64,000 nt of DNA, taken from contig BQXR01000001.1 in assembly GCA_033238645.1 (NCBI GenBank), positions 62,001 to 126,000 on the forward strand, written 5' to 3'. This document shows positions 15,160 to 24,401 of the stretch, one piece after another; the first letter of the stretch is position 1; each line of letters starts with the position of its first letter. Made by a program: the position numbers and the translations under genes. This DNA comes from Thiomicrorhabdus sp033238645. GTDB taxonomy: Bacteria > Pseudomonadota > Gammaproteobacteria > Thiomicrospirales > Thiomicrospiraceae. The notes beneath the pieces are model-generated. The model saw only the letters and a program-made list of their open reading frames with translations, made no database searches and was not told the origin of the DNA.

Positions 15160-15173
15160 GCTGGGAACTATCC
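15160..15173 (-). promoter_or_regulatory. Possible sigma-54 promoter of flgA
   Basis: On the minus strand GG and GC are ten bases apart (TTGGATAGTTCCCAGCTT). Core dinucleotides fit, but flanking bases match poorly. The start would be about 125 bases before flgA. Confidence 0.25.
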
Positions 15174-15204
15174 AATAAAATTAACACGTTAAGGTGACAG
15201 AAAT

Positions 15205-16164
15205 ATGTCTAGCTTTCTAACAGGGGTTGATCAACGAACATCTTTAGCAGGGATGAACCGCATGGAGCTGCTATTGTTTACGATTAAAGGTAAGCAATTA
15301 TTTGGGATTAATGTGTTTAAGGTACGTGAAGTGATTCGTACACCTGATATATCGCCTGTTCCAAAGTCGGATCCGAGAGTGGTTGGCGTATCTGATATTC
15401 GTGGCCAGACGATGCCGATGATTGATTTGGCATGTGCTCTGGATTTGGAGCCAGTCGCACCTGAAAACTACTCTAAAACCTTGACGATTGTGACTGAATT
15501 TAACAGTTCGGTTCAGGGGTTTTTAGTCGAGGATGTTGATCGCATTGTACATTTACGTTGGGAGGATATTCTTCCACCACCAGACTCTCTACAGGGTGTT
15601 AATTATTTGACGGGAATTACGCGCGCACAAAATCAGATTGTCGAAATTGTTGATGTTGAGAAAGTACTGGTTGAAGTTTCTGGGCTGACAAATGAAGGTG
15701 CAAGCGATAACTTTCTGGCTGAGCACGATATAGATATAAGAGGACAGGATTACTTTATTCTTGGTGCGGATGATTCAGCGGTTGCACGTGGTCAGCTAAA
15801 ACGTATTTTAGATAAAATAGGCATTCCGAATCGCATTGTTAATAACGGAAAGTTAGCTTTAGATTTCTTAAAAAAATGGGCTGATGATGCGGATAAAGGT
15901 ATTTCTGATCGAGTAAGTAATCGGGTATTGATGGTGATTTCAGATATTGAGATGCCTGAGATGGATGGTTATACGTTGACAACCAGTATCCGTAAGGATG
16001 ACCGCTTAAATGATCTGTATGTTGTACTAAACTCTTCATTAAGTGGGGGGTTTAATGACTCCCTGACTGAAAAAGTAGGGGCTAATAAGTTTATCTCAAA
16101 ATGGCACTCAGATGAGCTGGCTGAGACAATTATTGCTCAAATTGAGCAAGTTAAGAAAAACTGA
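15205..16164 (+). CDS. cheV: CheV, CheW-receiver chemotaxis coupling protein
   Basis: Hybrid coupling protein that links receptors to CheA and can be phosphorylated. CheW-like domain (about 20-165: ELLLFTIKGKQLFGINVFKVREV, VVGVSDIRGQTMPMIDL) then a receiver domain (about 180-315) with acidic pair DD, phospho-acceptor D247 in SDIEMPEMDGY and K in FISKWH. Good AAGGTGA ribosome site. It diverges from flgA, the classic Vibrio position, but the cheR gene that usually follows is missing here and flgT takes its place. Confidence 0.93.
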   Translation: MSSFLTGVDQRTSLAGMNRMELLLFTIKGKQLFGINVFKVREVIRTPDISPVPKSDPRVVGVSDIRGQTMPMIDLACALDLEPVAPENYSKTLTIVTEFNSSVQGFLVEDVDRIVHLRWEDILPPPDSLQGVNYLTGITRAQNQIVEIVDVEKVLVEVSGLTNEGASDNFLAEHDIDIRGQDYFILGADDSAVARGQLKRILDKIGIPNRIVNNGKLALDFLKKWADDADKGISDRVSNRVLMVISDIEMPEMDGYTLTTSIRKDDRLNDLYVVLNSSLSGGFNDSLTEKVGANKFISKWHSDELAETIIAQIEQVKKN

Positions 16165-16215
16165 ATTACGTAATATTCATCACTTTATATAAATAAGTTT
16201 TAGGAATCGATCTTC

Positions 16216-17544
16216 ATGTCATCTATACAGAAAATGATTGGGCTGAGTCTATTGTTAATGAGTTTACAAGCTCAAGCCAGTGTAACCGATACTTTCTGTA
16301 TTCAAGAAGATCCTTCTTGTTTTTCCTCTTCTAATATTCAACCTCCAATCAAATCCCCTCCAAATTTTAATGCAATACCTACTGTTAATAAAGAGCAGTG
16401 TGTTGAGGTTAAAGGTTCAGCAACTCAAGAAGGTGTGACTAAAGATTTTGCCCGTAAAATGGCAATTAGAGATGCTTTAAAAATGGCCAGCCTTAAAAGT
16501 AACTTGACTGTAAAAACGGATCAATCTATTGAGCAGTTTCAACTCACTTTAGATAGTGCACGCTTTACTTCAAGTAGTAAAGTTAAAAGTTTTACTGTGA
16601 TTGAAGAGGGGGATGAGGACTCTGAAGATATCTATGGCCAAAGTAAGAAAGAGCCACTTAATTATGAGGTAACGATTAACGCCTGTTTGACTGAAGAGCT
16701 TGGTGTTTGTGCAAGTTTGACGGGCAACCAGTATCAAGCGCGAATAGCCGTAGCGCCGATTGTCATGACTCGAGAGGGTGAGGCAAGAGATATCTCAAAT
16801 CTACTGTTTGGCTATCAGAAAGAGCTTGAGAGAAGAATTAAAAACAGAGGTTATCGAAACTTCATTCTTTTAAAAGAACCGATTGATATTCAGCCTAATT
16901 TAATGATTGCACCTAATTTAGATCTTGCGTTATTAGATGGCGTGCGTGATAGAACGGGGGCACAGTATCTTTTATTAACGGTTATTCGCTCTCTTTCTAC
17001 CCATAGTAATAACGGAGTACTAAATGATATTAAGGTTTTCTATAGTTTAGAGGTAAAGCCTGATAGCCGTTTTATTGAGTCAGACTGGTATTTGGTAGAT
17101 TTAATGAGTCATACAGTTGTTCATCAAGCACGAGGTGGGTTTGATATTAAAGGGGATGTCACGGTTGGACGTAATAAACCTTTTGGTACTAATGCTTTTT
17201 TTAGTACCGATACAGGCTTGGCCTTTCATGCCTTGTTAGAGAGTCAAGTGACTAATGTGTTGGAGTTTTTGCACTGTAAGCCATTTGAGAGTCAGGTGAT
17301 AGATGTCAGGAATGGTGAATATATTATTTATCTGAATGCGAGCTCTGGTGCTAAGGTTGGAGATGATTTAGCGGTTTATCACAGGATAGGACGTCCTGTT
17401 AGATTTAACGGCGTTCTATTAGGCAGTGATCAACAGCCAGGAGCCTTCTTGAAGATTAAGCGTATTTTACCTAATTTTGCAATTACCGAGTTGTCAGCTA
17501 AAAAGGGCAATGTACAAATAGGTGATATTGTAAAAACATGGTAA
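16216..17544 (+). CDS. flgT: FlgT, flagellar H-ring protein
   Basis: In Vibrio FlgT forms the periplasmic H ring around the LP ring and helps place the motor. Signal peptide (cut after AQAS), then an N-terminal domain like LPP20 with GSATQEGVTKDFARKMAIRDALK, a middle domain (CASLTGNQYQARIAVAPIV to LLLTVIRSLS) and a C-terminal SH3-like domain (GEYIIYLNASSGAKVGDDLAVYHR). 442 residues; the Vibrio protein is shorter. Cys residues (C27, C35) may form a disulfide. With FlgP it argues for a Vibrio-like polar motor. It follows cheV by 51 bases. Confidence 0.82.
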   Translation: MSSIQKMIGLSLLLMSLQAQASVTDTFCIQEDPSCFSSSNIQPPIKSPPNFNAIPTVNKEQCVEVKGSATQEGVTKDFARKMAIRDALKMASLKSNLTVKTDQSIEQFQLTLDSARFTSSSKVKSFTVIEEGDEDSEDIYGQSKKEPLNYEVTINACLTEELGVCASLTGNQYQARIAVAPIVMTREGEARDISNLLFGYQKELERRIKNRGYRNFILLKEPIDIQPNLMIAPNLDLALLDGVRDRTGAQYLLLTVIRSLSTHSNNGVLNDIKVFYSLEVKPDSRFIESDWYLVDLMSHTVVHQARGGFDIKGDVTVGRNKPFGTNAFFSTDTGLAFHALLESQVTNVLEFLHCKPFESQVIDVRNGEYIIYLNASSGAKVGDDLAVYHRIGRPVRFNGVLLGSDQQPGAFLKIKRILPNFAITELSAKKGNVQIGDIVKTW

Positions 17545-17582
17545 GCCTAGTCACTCATTGAGGCTGAATTATAAATACTTTA

Positions 17583-17612
17583 AAAGCCAGCTAGTTTTAA
17601 CTGGCTTTTTTT
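17583..17612 (+). terminator. Terminator of cheV-flgT
   Basis: AAAGCCAG pairs with CTGGCTTT around a ten-base loop, followed by seven T. Confidence 0.85.
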
Positions 17613-17685
17613 GTTTTGATTGATTGTGTTTTATATGACTAATAAGCGTTATTTTTTGATGACGGCTATCCACTGTCAAAATAAT

Positions 17686-17705
17686 GCCCCCCCCCTGCTC
17701 ATTTT
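17686..17705 (+). repeat. Dispersed C-run motif, intergenic copy 2
   Basis: G, nine C, then TGCTCATTTT, identical over 20 bases to the copy after rlmB. It lies after the flgT terminator and 136 bases before the flgB promoter, outside any hairpin that I can see. Confidence 0.85.
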
Positions 17706-17840
17706 CCAGTTAGTCTTTTCTTAGTCTATGCGAGCCTATTTTTTCAAATAAAGTCTAAAGTTTTCTATAAACCTGCCGAATAGGGTAAGAATTCAATTTC
17801 TTTAGTCGTTTTCGGCCTAAAAACCTAAAAAAAATCAAAG

Positions 17841-17857
17841 TTGGCATTCGCGTTGCT
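17841..17857 (+). promoter_or_regulatory. Sigma-54 promoter of flgBCDE
   Basis: TTGGCATTCGCGTTGCT: GG at 17843-17844 and GC at 17855-17856, ten bases apart, with TTGGCA and TTGCT matching the consensus. Start expected near 17868, 90 bases before flgB. Confidence 0.8.
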
Positions 17858-17957
17858 TTAGATATCCTTAAGTATGAGGTGCCGGCATGAAAATGGTCGA
17901 TTAACAAGCATCCAATATAAAATAGATACAAAACCAGACTAGAAAAAGAGAACAATT

Positions 17958-18359
17958 ATGGCTGAATCAATTTTTGGTATCCATGAAAGTGCATTAAAAA
18001 TACGTACACAAAGAGGTGAAGTGCTGGCGAATAATTTAGCCAATGCTGATACACCTAACTTTAAGGCACAAGACATTGATTTTAGAAAAGCACTGCAAGC
18101 AGCACAGGGTGATTCTGATGATTTAAAAATGTCAGGCATGGCCAAAACTAATTCACGTCATCTTGATGGTGGTGGCTTTTCCAGTACATCTAGCTTTTTA
18201 ATGTACCGTCAGCCAACGCAACCCTCTTTAGATGGTAATACTGTTGAAACTCATGTTGAGAAAGCTAAGTTTATGGAGAATGGTCTTCAGCATACGGCTA
18301 CTTTAGAGTTTATTAACGGCAAAATTACAGGATTGCGTGGCGCTATTCGAGGTGAATAG
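17958..18359 (+). CDS. flgB: FlgB, proximal rod protein
   Basis: Rod protein of the basal body. Length 133. The rod/hook-type N-terminal motif LANNLANADTPNFKAQDIDF is present, and the C-terminus ends in a rod helix with KFMENGLQHTATLEFINGKI, as in FlgB. First gene of the sigma-54 operon flgBCD(E); flgC begins 23 bases on with GGAG before it. Confidence 0.93.
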   Translation: MAESIFGIHESALKIRTQRGEVLANNLANADTPNFKAQDIDFRKALQAAQGDSDDLKMSGMAKTNSRHLDGGGFSSTSSFLMYRQPTQPSLDGNTVETHVEKAKFMENGLQHTATLEFINGKITGLRGAIRGE

Positions 18360-18382
18360 GCTAGCAATTAAGGAGAGTTAAT

Positions 18383-18793
18383 ATGTCAATGTTTAATGTT
18401 TTAGATATCTCAGCATCGGGTATGCATGCGCAAACAGTTCGTTTGAATACCATTGCTTCGAATATAGCGAATGCAGATAGTATCAGCTCTAATGCTGAAG
18501 ATACTTACCGTTCTAAACAGCCTGTTTTTCAGACAATTTTAGATAATTCACGTGGAGAACCTCGTGGTGGTGTTCGAGTGAAAGAGATTGTAGAGAGTCA
18601 AGCGCCTCTACAGATGGAGTTTAACCCTAATCACCCCATGGCAAATGGAGATGGCTATATTTTTAGGCCAAATGTGAATGCGGTAGAAGAGATGGCAAAT
18701 ATGATGTCTGCTTCTCGAACTTATGAGACAAATATTGAAGTATTAAATACCTCTAAGCAGCTATTGCTTAAAACAATTCAGCTTGGTAAGTAA
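18383..18793 (+). CDS. flgC: FlgC, proximal rod protein
   Basis: Proximal rod subunit, 136 residues. N-terminal FNVLDISASGMHAQTVRLNT and NIANADS motif, C-terminal HPMANGDGYIFRPNVNAVEE and the SRTYETNIEVLNTSKQLLLKT helix typical of FlgC. Ribosome site AAGGAGAG. Between flgB and flgD in the normal order. Confidence 0.95.
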   Translation: MSMFNVLDISASGMHAQTVRLNTIASNIANADSISSNAEDTYRSKQPVFQTILDNSRGEPRGGVRVKEIVESQAPLQMEFNPNHPMANGDGYIFRPNVNAVEEMANMMSASRTYETNIEVLNTSKQLLLKTIQLGK

Positions 18794-18811
18794 GGTTAAA
18801 GGAGAGTATAG

Positions 18812-19504
18812 ATGGCAAGTTATGTACCAGATATAGCGGTAGGGAATCAAGACTATATTTCTGCATCACAGCAAAATATAACCAGTAGAGCTTCCAACCC
18901 CAATAATGAACTAGGGCAAACAGATTTTTTAATGCTGCTAACAACCCAGTTACAGAATCAGGATCCTTCTGAGCCGATGGATGCAACTAGCTTTGTGACA
19001 GATTTAACACAGATGAGTCAGCTTGAAGCCGCTAATAAGACGAATCAAACTATTGCCGATATGGCAACCAGTTTTCAAAATATGCAGACCATGCAGGCAA
19101 CTTCTTTAATTGGTAAAAGTGTTGAAGCAGAAGGTCGTGATTTTTCTCATACAGAGGGTGAAGACTCACGGATTAGACTTAGCGCAGATGAATATTTGGA
19201 GGATATTACCATTTTGATTAGCAACGAGGATGGCAAAGTTCAAGAGTTGAAATTGTCTGAATTAGGGGTTGGTGAAGAGAATGTTATATGGAATGGCCTA
19301 GATGGTAATAACAATATTAGTACGGGTGGTATCTACTCTTTAACAGCTTATGGGACAAATGTTGATGGTGATGTGAAGCCTGTTGATACGATTGTAGGCA
19401 CAAAAGTGAGCTCAGTTAGCATTGGTTCGGGTGGATCTATGACCTTGACCCTTGCAACAGGCGAAAGGGTGTTAATGGATTCGGTACGAGAAATTAGTGG
19501 ATGA
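18812..19504 (+). CDS. flgD: FlgD, hook-cap scaffold protein
   Basis: Caps the growing hook and is discarded when it is complete. 230 residues. Conserved N-terminal region LGQTDFLMLLTTQLQNQDP followed by MDATSFVTDLTQMSQLE, then the Tudor/Fn3-like hook-cap core with SLIGKSVEAEG and TGGIYSLTAYG. Ribosome site AAAGGAGAG. Good match. Confidence 0.94.
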   Translation: MASYVPDIAVGNQDYISASQQNITSRASNPNNELGQTDFLMLLTTQLQNQDPSEPMDATSFVTDLTQMSQLEAANKTNQTIADMATSFQNMQTMQATSLIGKSVEAEGRDFSHTEGEDSRIRLSADEYLEDITILISNEDGKVQELKLSELGVGEENVIWNGLDGNNNISTGGIYSLTAYGTNVDGDVKPVDTIVGTKVSSVSIGSGGSMTLTLATGERVLMDSVREISG

Positions 19505-19614
19505 TTTGAGTGAGAGATCTTTTTAGATTTAAAAAGATAAACTGAAAAATAAGAATAAATATTGAACTCTCTATTTGAGAGAGCGTTATATAAAATACAC
19601 AAAGGAGAGTCATC

Positions 19615-21240
19615 ATGGGTGTATCTTTCGATTTAAATGCCTTAAGTGGTATCAATGCGGCATCAAGCGGCCTTGCTGTTATTTCAAATAACTTGGCTAA
19701 CGCCGAGTCAGCGGGATTCAAAAGTTCCCGTGCAGAGTTTGCGGATATGTTTTCAGGTTCTCAGTCTTCTGCTGGCAACGGGGTGCGAGTTGAAAATATT
19801 ACTCAGGACTTTACCCAAGGAACACTTGCGGGAACTGGGCGAGAGTTAGATATGGCTATTGATGGTGAAGGTTTATTTGTTTTAGAGGATCCTTCAGGAA
19901 AATACCCAGCACTTTATACTCGAAATGGGTCATTTAAATTAGATAAAGAAGGGGTGTTGGTTAGCCAGAGTGGTTTTCCTGTGATGGGCTATCAGCGAAA
20001 TGAGGCTGCTCATTTATCTGATCCAACTCTTACGGATCCAGTTTTTGAGACGACATTGAGTTCAATTAACTTGGATAATGCGAACAAAGATCCGAGAGCA
20101 ACAACTGAGTTAGGGGTTAATGTTAACCTAGATGGGCAGGAAGCTGATAACATCAATCTTGATAATGTTTCAGTAGGTCTAAATGCGAGTCAGGGTGCAG
20201 CAGCACCGGCGAATACTAGTCTGGCAGATGCTGATAATAATAATATGTTGAAATTAGCCCATCCAGCAGGTACGGATACAGGATTTTCTACAGGGATTCC
20301 ATCCATTGGTAATACACCAGCGGATGATAGGCCTTATACCGGATTTGCTGACTTTACGACGAATGAACCTATTTTTGACTCACTGGGTGGTGAGCATAGA
20401 ATGACGATGAGTTTCTTTAAACGTGGAGTGGTGGCTGAAACAATTGATCCAGCTTTTAATAGCGGTGCTAAGTATAGTAGCTGGATTGTGCAATATACAG
20501 TGCAAGATCAAGATAAAAGTACGGGTGAATGGATTCCGAGTGGTTTTTACGATAACAACACAAGCTCTCCTGCGATTACATCTAATCCAGAGGCTGGTGA
20601 TGCCTCAGCCAAGCTGTATGAATTACGCTTTGATGTAGATGGTGAATTAGTCGGTATTTTTGAACCGACATCAGCGTCCTCACCGACTAGTGCGGATGTG
20701 GGGCAGTCTTTAAGTGTCACAGGATCATGGGTTAATACGGGAACCACGCAACCCAATATGAATTGGACCGTCTCTAACCCTTTAACAGGGGCGGCAGATC
20801 CGATCTCTATTGATGCTGATTTTTCTGATATGACAGGTTTTTCTGGAAGTTATGATGAGCGTGGTGTCTCACAAAATGGTTATTCAATTGGTGATCTCCT
20901 TGATATAACGACTTCTAAAGGTGGAATTATTGAAGCTCGATACTCTAATGGGCGTTCTATAGAGATTGCTCAATTAGCCGTCGCTAACTTTAATGATAAA
21001 GATAGTATGCATAAGTTAGGTGGACAAACCTATGCTGAATCATTTGACTCTGGTGCGGCTCAAATGGGTCGAGCTGGTGAAAATGGTATGGGAGCTATAT
21101 TAGCAGGGTCTTTAGAGTATTCTAATGTGGATGTTGCTGGTGAACTGGTGAATATGATTCAGACTCAGAGAACTTATCAGGCCAGTGCTCAGGTAATCTC
21201 AACCTCTCAGCAATTAACTCAAACAATTTTACAGCTTTAA
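19615..21240 (+). CDS. flgE: FlgE, flagellar hook protein
   Basis: Main hook subunit. N-terminal LNALSGINAASSGLAVISNN and LANAESAGFKSSRAEFADMF, C-terminal LEYSNVDVAGELVNMIQTQR and TYQASAQVISTSQQLTQTI are typical. At 541 residues it is longer than the about 400 of enteric FlgE; extra material is in the exposed middle part (about 150-400, rich in Asn, Asp, Thr), which is variable in marine bacteria. It lies 110 bases after flgD with AAAGGAGAG before the start and no clear promoter in that gap, so it probably belongs to the flgB operon. Confidence 0.94.
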   Translation: MGVSFDLNALSGINAASSGLAVISNNLANAESAGFKSSRAEFADMFSGSQSSAGNGVRVENITQDFTQGTLAGTGRELDMAIDGEGLFVLEDPSGKYPALYTRNGSFKLDKEGVLVSQSGFPVMGYQRNEAAHLSDPTLTDPVFETTLSSINLDNANKDPRATTELGVNVNLDGQEADNINLDNVSVGLNASQGAAAPANTSLADADNNNMLKLAHPAGTDTGFSTGIPSIGNTPADDRPYTGFADFTTNEPIFDSLGGEHRMTMSFFKRGVVAETIDPAFNSGAKYSSWIVQYTVQDQDKSTGEWIPSGFYDNNTSSPAITSNPEAGDASAKLYELRFDVDGELVGIFEPTSASSPTSADVGQSLSVTGSWVNTGTTQPNMNWTVSNPLTGAADPISIDADFSDMTGFSGSYDERGVSQNGYSIGDLLDITTSKGGIIEARYSNGRSIEIAQLAVANFNDKDSMHKLGGQTYAESFDSGAAQMGRAGENGMGAILAGSLEYSNVDVAGELVNMIQTQRTYQASAQVISTSQQLTQTILQL

Positions 21241-21280
21241 CTCGTTGAATTTTTTAACGAAATAATTTTTTCTGGTCTTG

Positions 21281-21307
21281 CCGGCAAATTCTTTGCCGGT
21301 TTTTTTT
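21281..21307 (+). terminator. Terminator of flgBCDE
   Basis: CCGGCAAA and TTTGCCGG form an eight-pair stem around a three-base loop and are followed by eight T. Confidence 0.92.
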
Positions 21308-21382
21308 GCCATGTGGCAACACCTCCCTATATAACTGTATCGGCCAAATCCTGAAACCTTTAGTTAATATTTCTTTCTAAAG

Positions 21383-21398
21383 TGGCACGCTATCTGCT
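21383..21398 (+). promoter_or_regulatory. Sigma-54 promoter of flgFGH
   Basis: TGGCACGCTATCTGCT: GG at 21384-21385 and GC at 21396-21397, with a perfect TGGCACG and CTGCT. Best sigma-54 match in the window. Start near 21409, about 157 bases before flgF. Confidence 0.88.
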
Positions 21399-21565
21399 GT
21401 AACCTCTTTGAAAGAAAAGGCATGTCAAAATGCTAACACACAAGGGAAACACACTCGGGCATTAGACCCATTATATAAAGTGTTTCATGTTGGGCTGGTT
21501 GTTACTGTATTAATACCAGCTCTATTTTTGACTAGAAATAAAACTATCGAGCGGAGTAACTTGTC

Positions 21566-22309
21566 ATGGATCGTATGCTGTATGTTGCAATGAGTGGCGC
21601 AAAGGAAGTGATGCTTTCTCAAGCAAATAACACCAATAACTTAGCCAATGCAAATACAGATGGCTTTAAGCAGGATTTTAATATCTTTAGAGCTCAGCAT
21701 GTGCAAGGTCCAGGCATGGCCTCTCGTACTTATTCTATGGATGAGCGTCCAGCGACTGATTTTTCAGCAGGGGCTATCAAGGTTACGGGTAATAATATGG
21801 ATATTGTTACTAAAGAGGATGGATACATCGGTGTACAGACGCCTGCTGGAGATGAGGCCTTTGTAAGAAGTGCCAGTATGCAGATTTTAGATGATGGCAG
21901 TCTTGTTGATGTAAAGGGTAACCCTGTTTTAAATGAGGGGGGGGCACCTATAAATATCCCTCCCTCTAAAACAGTGACCATTGGTGACGATGGAACAATT
22001 TCAGTTGTTCTAGCAGATTCTCCGAGTAATCAGTTAGTTGTGTTAGATCAGGTTCGATTGGTTAAACCAAATATTAAAGAGTTAGAAAAGGGACTAGATG
22101 GCTTTATCCGTTTAAAGGATGGAGCTGATCCAGTTGAGCAAAGTGCTGTGCAAGTGGTTAGTGGAGCTTTAGAGAGCAGTAATGTGAATACAGCAGAGGC
22201 GCTAGTGAATATGATTGAGTTATCTCGCAAGTATGAGATGCAGATCAAGATGATGTCTACCGCTAAAGCACATGCACAAAAATCAGATTCAATGTTGTCA
22301 TTAAGATAG
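21566..22309 (+). CDS. flgF: FlgF, proximal rod protein
   Basis: 247 residues, FlgF type. N-terminal MLYVAMSGAKEVMLSQANN and LANANTDGFKQDF, C-terminal SSNVNTAEALVNMIELSRKYEMQIKMM. An eight-G run (21937-21944) encodes Gly-Gly in NEGGAPIN; the reverse complement reads C8-TCATTT, similar to the dispersed motif but without TGC. Followed 17 bases later by flgG. Confidence 0.94.
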   Translation: MDRMLYVAMSGAKEVMLSQANNTNNLANANTDGFKQDFNIFRAQHVQGPGMASRTYSMDERPATDFSAGAIKVTGNNMDIVTKEDGYIGVQTPAGDEAFVRSASMQILDDGSLVDVKGNPVLNEGGAPINIPPSKTVTIGDDGTISVVLADSPSNQLVVLDQVRLVKPNIKELEKGLDGFIRLKDGADPVEQSAVQVVSGALESSNVNTAEALVNMIELSRKYEMQIKMMSTAKAHAQKSDSMLSLR

Positions 22310-22326
22310 TTGTAAGGAGATAGAAA

Positions 22327-23118
22327 ATGAATAGAGCACTATATGTCGCTAAAACCGGTTTAGAAGCCCAGCAATTTCGTCTTGCGGCTATCTCTAATAA
22401 CATTGCTAACGCCAATACTTATGCTTATAAGGCTGGCCGAGCAGAGTTTGATGACTTGATGTATCAAAATGTTCGTCAACCCGGTGCGCAGGCATCACAA
22501 AATGAATCTAGTACTTTACCTTCTGGTTTGCAACTTGGAACAGGGGTTAAGGCCATTGGGGTTCAAAAGATTCATACCCAAGGTAATCTTGTTGTTACAG
22601 ATAACCAGTTAGATCTTGCGATTGAAGGGAAAGGCTTTTTTCAAGCTTTAGATCAGAATGGTGATTTAATGTATACCCGAGATGGTTCTTTTCAAGTGAA
22701 TCAAGATGGAGATGTTGTTACCTCATCTGGTTATCTGCTTGAGCCAAACATTAATATTCCACAGAATTCGACAGATATTTCAATCACCAGAGACGGTGCT
22801 GTTTTTGTCACTGAGCCTGGTAATACAGCTCAGACCCAAGTAGGGCAGATTGAGTTGTCTACTTTTATGAATCCAGCAGGGCTTCAGGCGATGGGACATA
22901 ATTTCTATACTGAAACGACTGCCAGTGGTACAGCTAATGTAATAAACCCTCAAACTGCTGAGGCAGGTTCGCTGACACAAGGAGCCTTGGAAGCCTCAAA
23001 TGTAAATACGGTTGAGGAGTTGATCGGGATGATTGAGGCTCAACGAACTTATGAGATGAACTCTAAGGCGATTTCAGCAGCTGATGGCATGATGCAGTAT
23101 TTAAATAATAATATATAG
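22327..23118 (+). CDS. flgG: FlgG, distal rod protein
   Basis: 263 residues, close to the family's usual length. N-terminal MNRALYVAKTGLEAQQFRLAAISNNIANANT, LDLAIEGKGFFQ in the core, and C-terminal QGALEASNVNTVEELIGMIEAQRTYEMNSKA. Ribosome site AAGGAGA. In the flgFGH operon. Confidence 0.96.
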   Translation: MNRALYVAKTGLEAQQFRLAAISNNIANANTYAYKAGRAEFDDLMYQNVRQPGAQASQNESSTLPSGLQLGTGVKAIGVQKIHTQGNLVVTDNQLDLAIEGKGFFQALDQNGDLMYTRDGSFQVNQDGDVVTSSGYLLEPNINIPQNSTDISITRDGAVFVTEPGNTAQTQVGQIELSTFMNPAGLQAMGHNFYTETTASGTANVINPQTAEAGSLTQGALEASNVNTVEELIGMIEAQRTYEMNSKAISAADGMMQYLNNNI

Positions 23119-23219
23119 CAATCATTTAAACCATTAATACCTTAAACAAGAGCTAATCACATAAGTGAATAAAATAGCCAGATTAAGTACATGTTAAAGC
23201 ATGTGTAAGGGATCAGAAA

Positions 23220-23948
23220 ATGAAAAATTCAATTAAAAAAATGGCAAGATTTAGTGTGGTAATTTCTGTTGCCAGTTTAGTGTTAAGTGGCTGTAGTAGT
23301 GTACCAGAGCGTGTGCAGCATATTAATTATGCGCCAAGCTATCCTTTGAATATCCCTCAACCAGTACAACCAAAGAATGGTTCTCTTTATCAGGTGGGTT
23401 CGATGACATTATTTAATGACTCTCGTGCTCATCGAGTGGGTGATATTATTACTGTTTCACTTGCGGAGAGTATGTCGGCAGATAAAAAAGATGAGGCAAA
23501 ATATAATAAGTCCAATAGTCAAGATTATGGTGTTACAACCCCCTTTTCAGTGAGTACGCCTAACAATCTGATTGGTCAGGCGATCAATGGTGTCACCTCT
23601 CCACTTCAGGGGTTAAGTGTGGGTTATGGCTCCGAGGGTTCTTTTGCAGGAAAAAGTAATGTTAAGCAGAACTCAACTGTTAAAGGCTCTATCGCAGTAA
23701 CGGTAGTAGAAGTAGTCTCAAATGGTAATTTGGTCGTAAGAGGTGAGAAGTGGATTACCATCCATGATGGGGATGAAGTTGTTCAGTTTGCAGGTATTAT
23801 TCGTCCAGAGGATATTCAACCTGATAATACGATCTCTTCTGTAAAAATAGCGGATGTCCGTTTAGTTTATAAGGATGTTGGTATGTCTGGGGATACTGCT
23901 AGAGCGGGTATTGGAACTCGGTGGATATCAAAGTACTGGCCTCTATAG
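23220..23948 (+). CDS. flgH: FlgH, L-ring lipoprotein
   Basis: Outer-membrane ring subunit. Signal peptide with lipobox LSGC (lipidated Cys25). Core pattern SLYQVGSMTLFNDSRAHRVGDIITV, then KGSIAVTVVEVVSNGNLVVRGEKW and the end GDTARAGIGTRWISKYWPL, as in other FlgH. 242 residues. The next 450 bases contain no gene. Confidence 0.95.
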   Translation: MKNSIKKMARFSVVISVASLVLSGCSSVPERVQHINYAPSYPLNIPQPVQPKNGSLYQVGSMTLFNDSRAHRVGDIITVSLAESMSADKKDEAKYNKSNSQDYGVTTPFSVSTPNNLIGQAINGVTSPLQGLSVGYGSEGSFAGKSNVKQNSTVKGSIAVTVVEVVSNGNLVVRGEKWITIHDGDEVVQFAGIIRPEDIQPDNTISSVKIADVRLVYKDVGMSGDTARAGIGTRWISKYWPL

Positions 23949-24145
23949 TTAGTGAGTATTTGACTTGTGATCAAGGTATTGCAAGGCATCTTCAATCATC
24001 TATTTATATGCCAATAAAGTGACAATGCAGGTTTAGCAGTTGTTAGACCTGTATTTATTTTAAACCTATTGAAGCAGGTTTTAGTTTATCGAATAAGAAC
24101 CACTACATATCATTAACTCTTTTTAATATCGGTGGTATATTTTTA

Positions 24146-24163
24146 CCCCCCCCCTGCTCATTT
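24146..24163 (+). repeat. Dispersed C-run motif, intergenic copy 3
   Basis: Nine C then TGCTCATTT, followed by CC, 48 bases before the GGGGG arm of the terminator, to which the C run could pair in an alternative fold. Confidence 0.85.
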
Positions 24164-24201
24164 CCTTAAGAGCATTTCATATCCAAGTTTTTTCTGGTCT
24201 T

Positions 24202-24226
24202 AGGGGGTATTTACCCCCTTTTTTTT
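24202..24226 (+). terminator. Terminator of flgFGH
   Basis: AGGGGG (24202-24207) and CCCCCT (24214-24219) with the AT-rich loop TATTTA, then eight T. Confidence 0.88.
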
Positions 24227-24296
24227 ATATCTATAAATATTGATCCTTACTTTAACGGCCATTAATTCTAACTCTTTAATATTAAAATCAATCTTT

Positions 24297-24312
24297 TGGC
24301 TCGCTAAATGCT
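24297..24312 (+). promoter_or_regulatory. Sigma-54 promoter of flgIJKL
   Basis: TTGGCTCGCTAAATGCT: GG 24298-24299, GC 24310-24311, ten bases apart. Start near 24323, about 80 bases before flgI. Confidence 0.78.
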
Positions 24313-24401
24313 GTAGGGTAGTTGGCACCTTAGATGTGTCTATAATAAAAATATAAAAAACAAATACTTACCAGAAAAAATAGATTTTAAAGGGGTTTCC
24401 C

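Larger units (their letters stand above)
17545..17957. other. Intergenic region before flgB
   Basis: Holds the flgT terminator (17583-17612), one copy of the dispersed C-run motif (17686-17705), an unassigned AT-rich stretch and the sigma-54 promoter of flgB (17841-17857). No gene seen. Confidence 0.7.
21241..21565. other. Intergenic region flgE-flgF
   Basis: Contains the flgE terminator (21281-21307) and the sigma-54 promoter of flgF (21383-21398). The rest is a 5' leader with no gene seen. Confidence 0.75.
23949..24401. other. Intergenic region flgH-flgI
   Basis: Contains a dispersed C-run copy (24146-24163), a strong hairpin terminator (24202-24226) and the sigma-54 promoter of flgI (24297-24312). 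No gene seen in the first 200 bases. Confidence 0.7.

Noticed and set aside
21408..21593. Short open frame of 61 codons before flgF
   Set aside because: It overlaps the flgF promoter leader and the flgF start and has no family resemblance or ribosome site.
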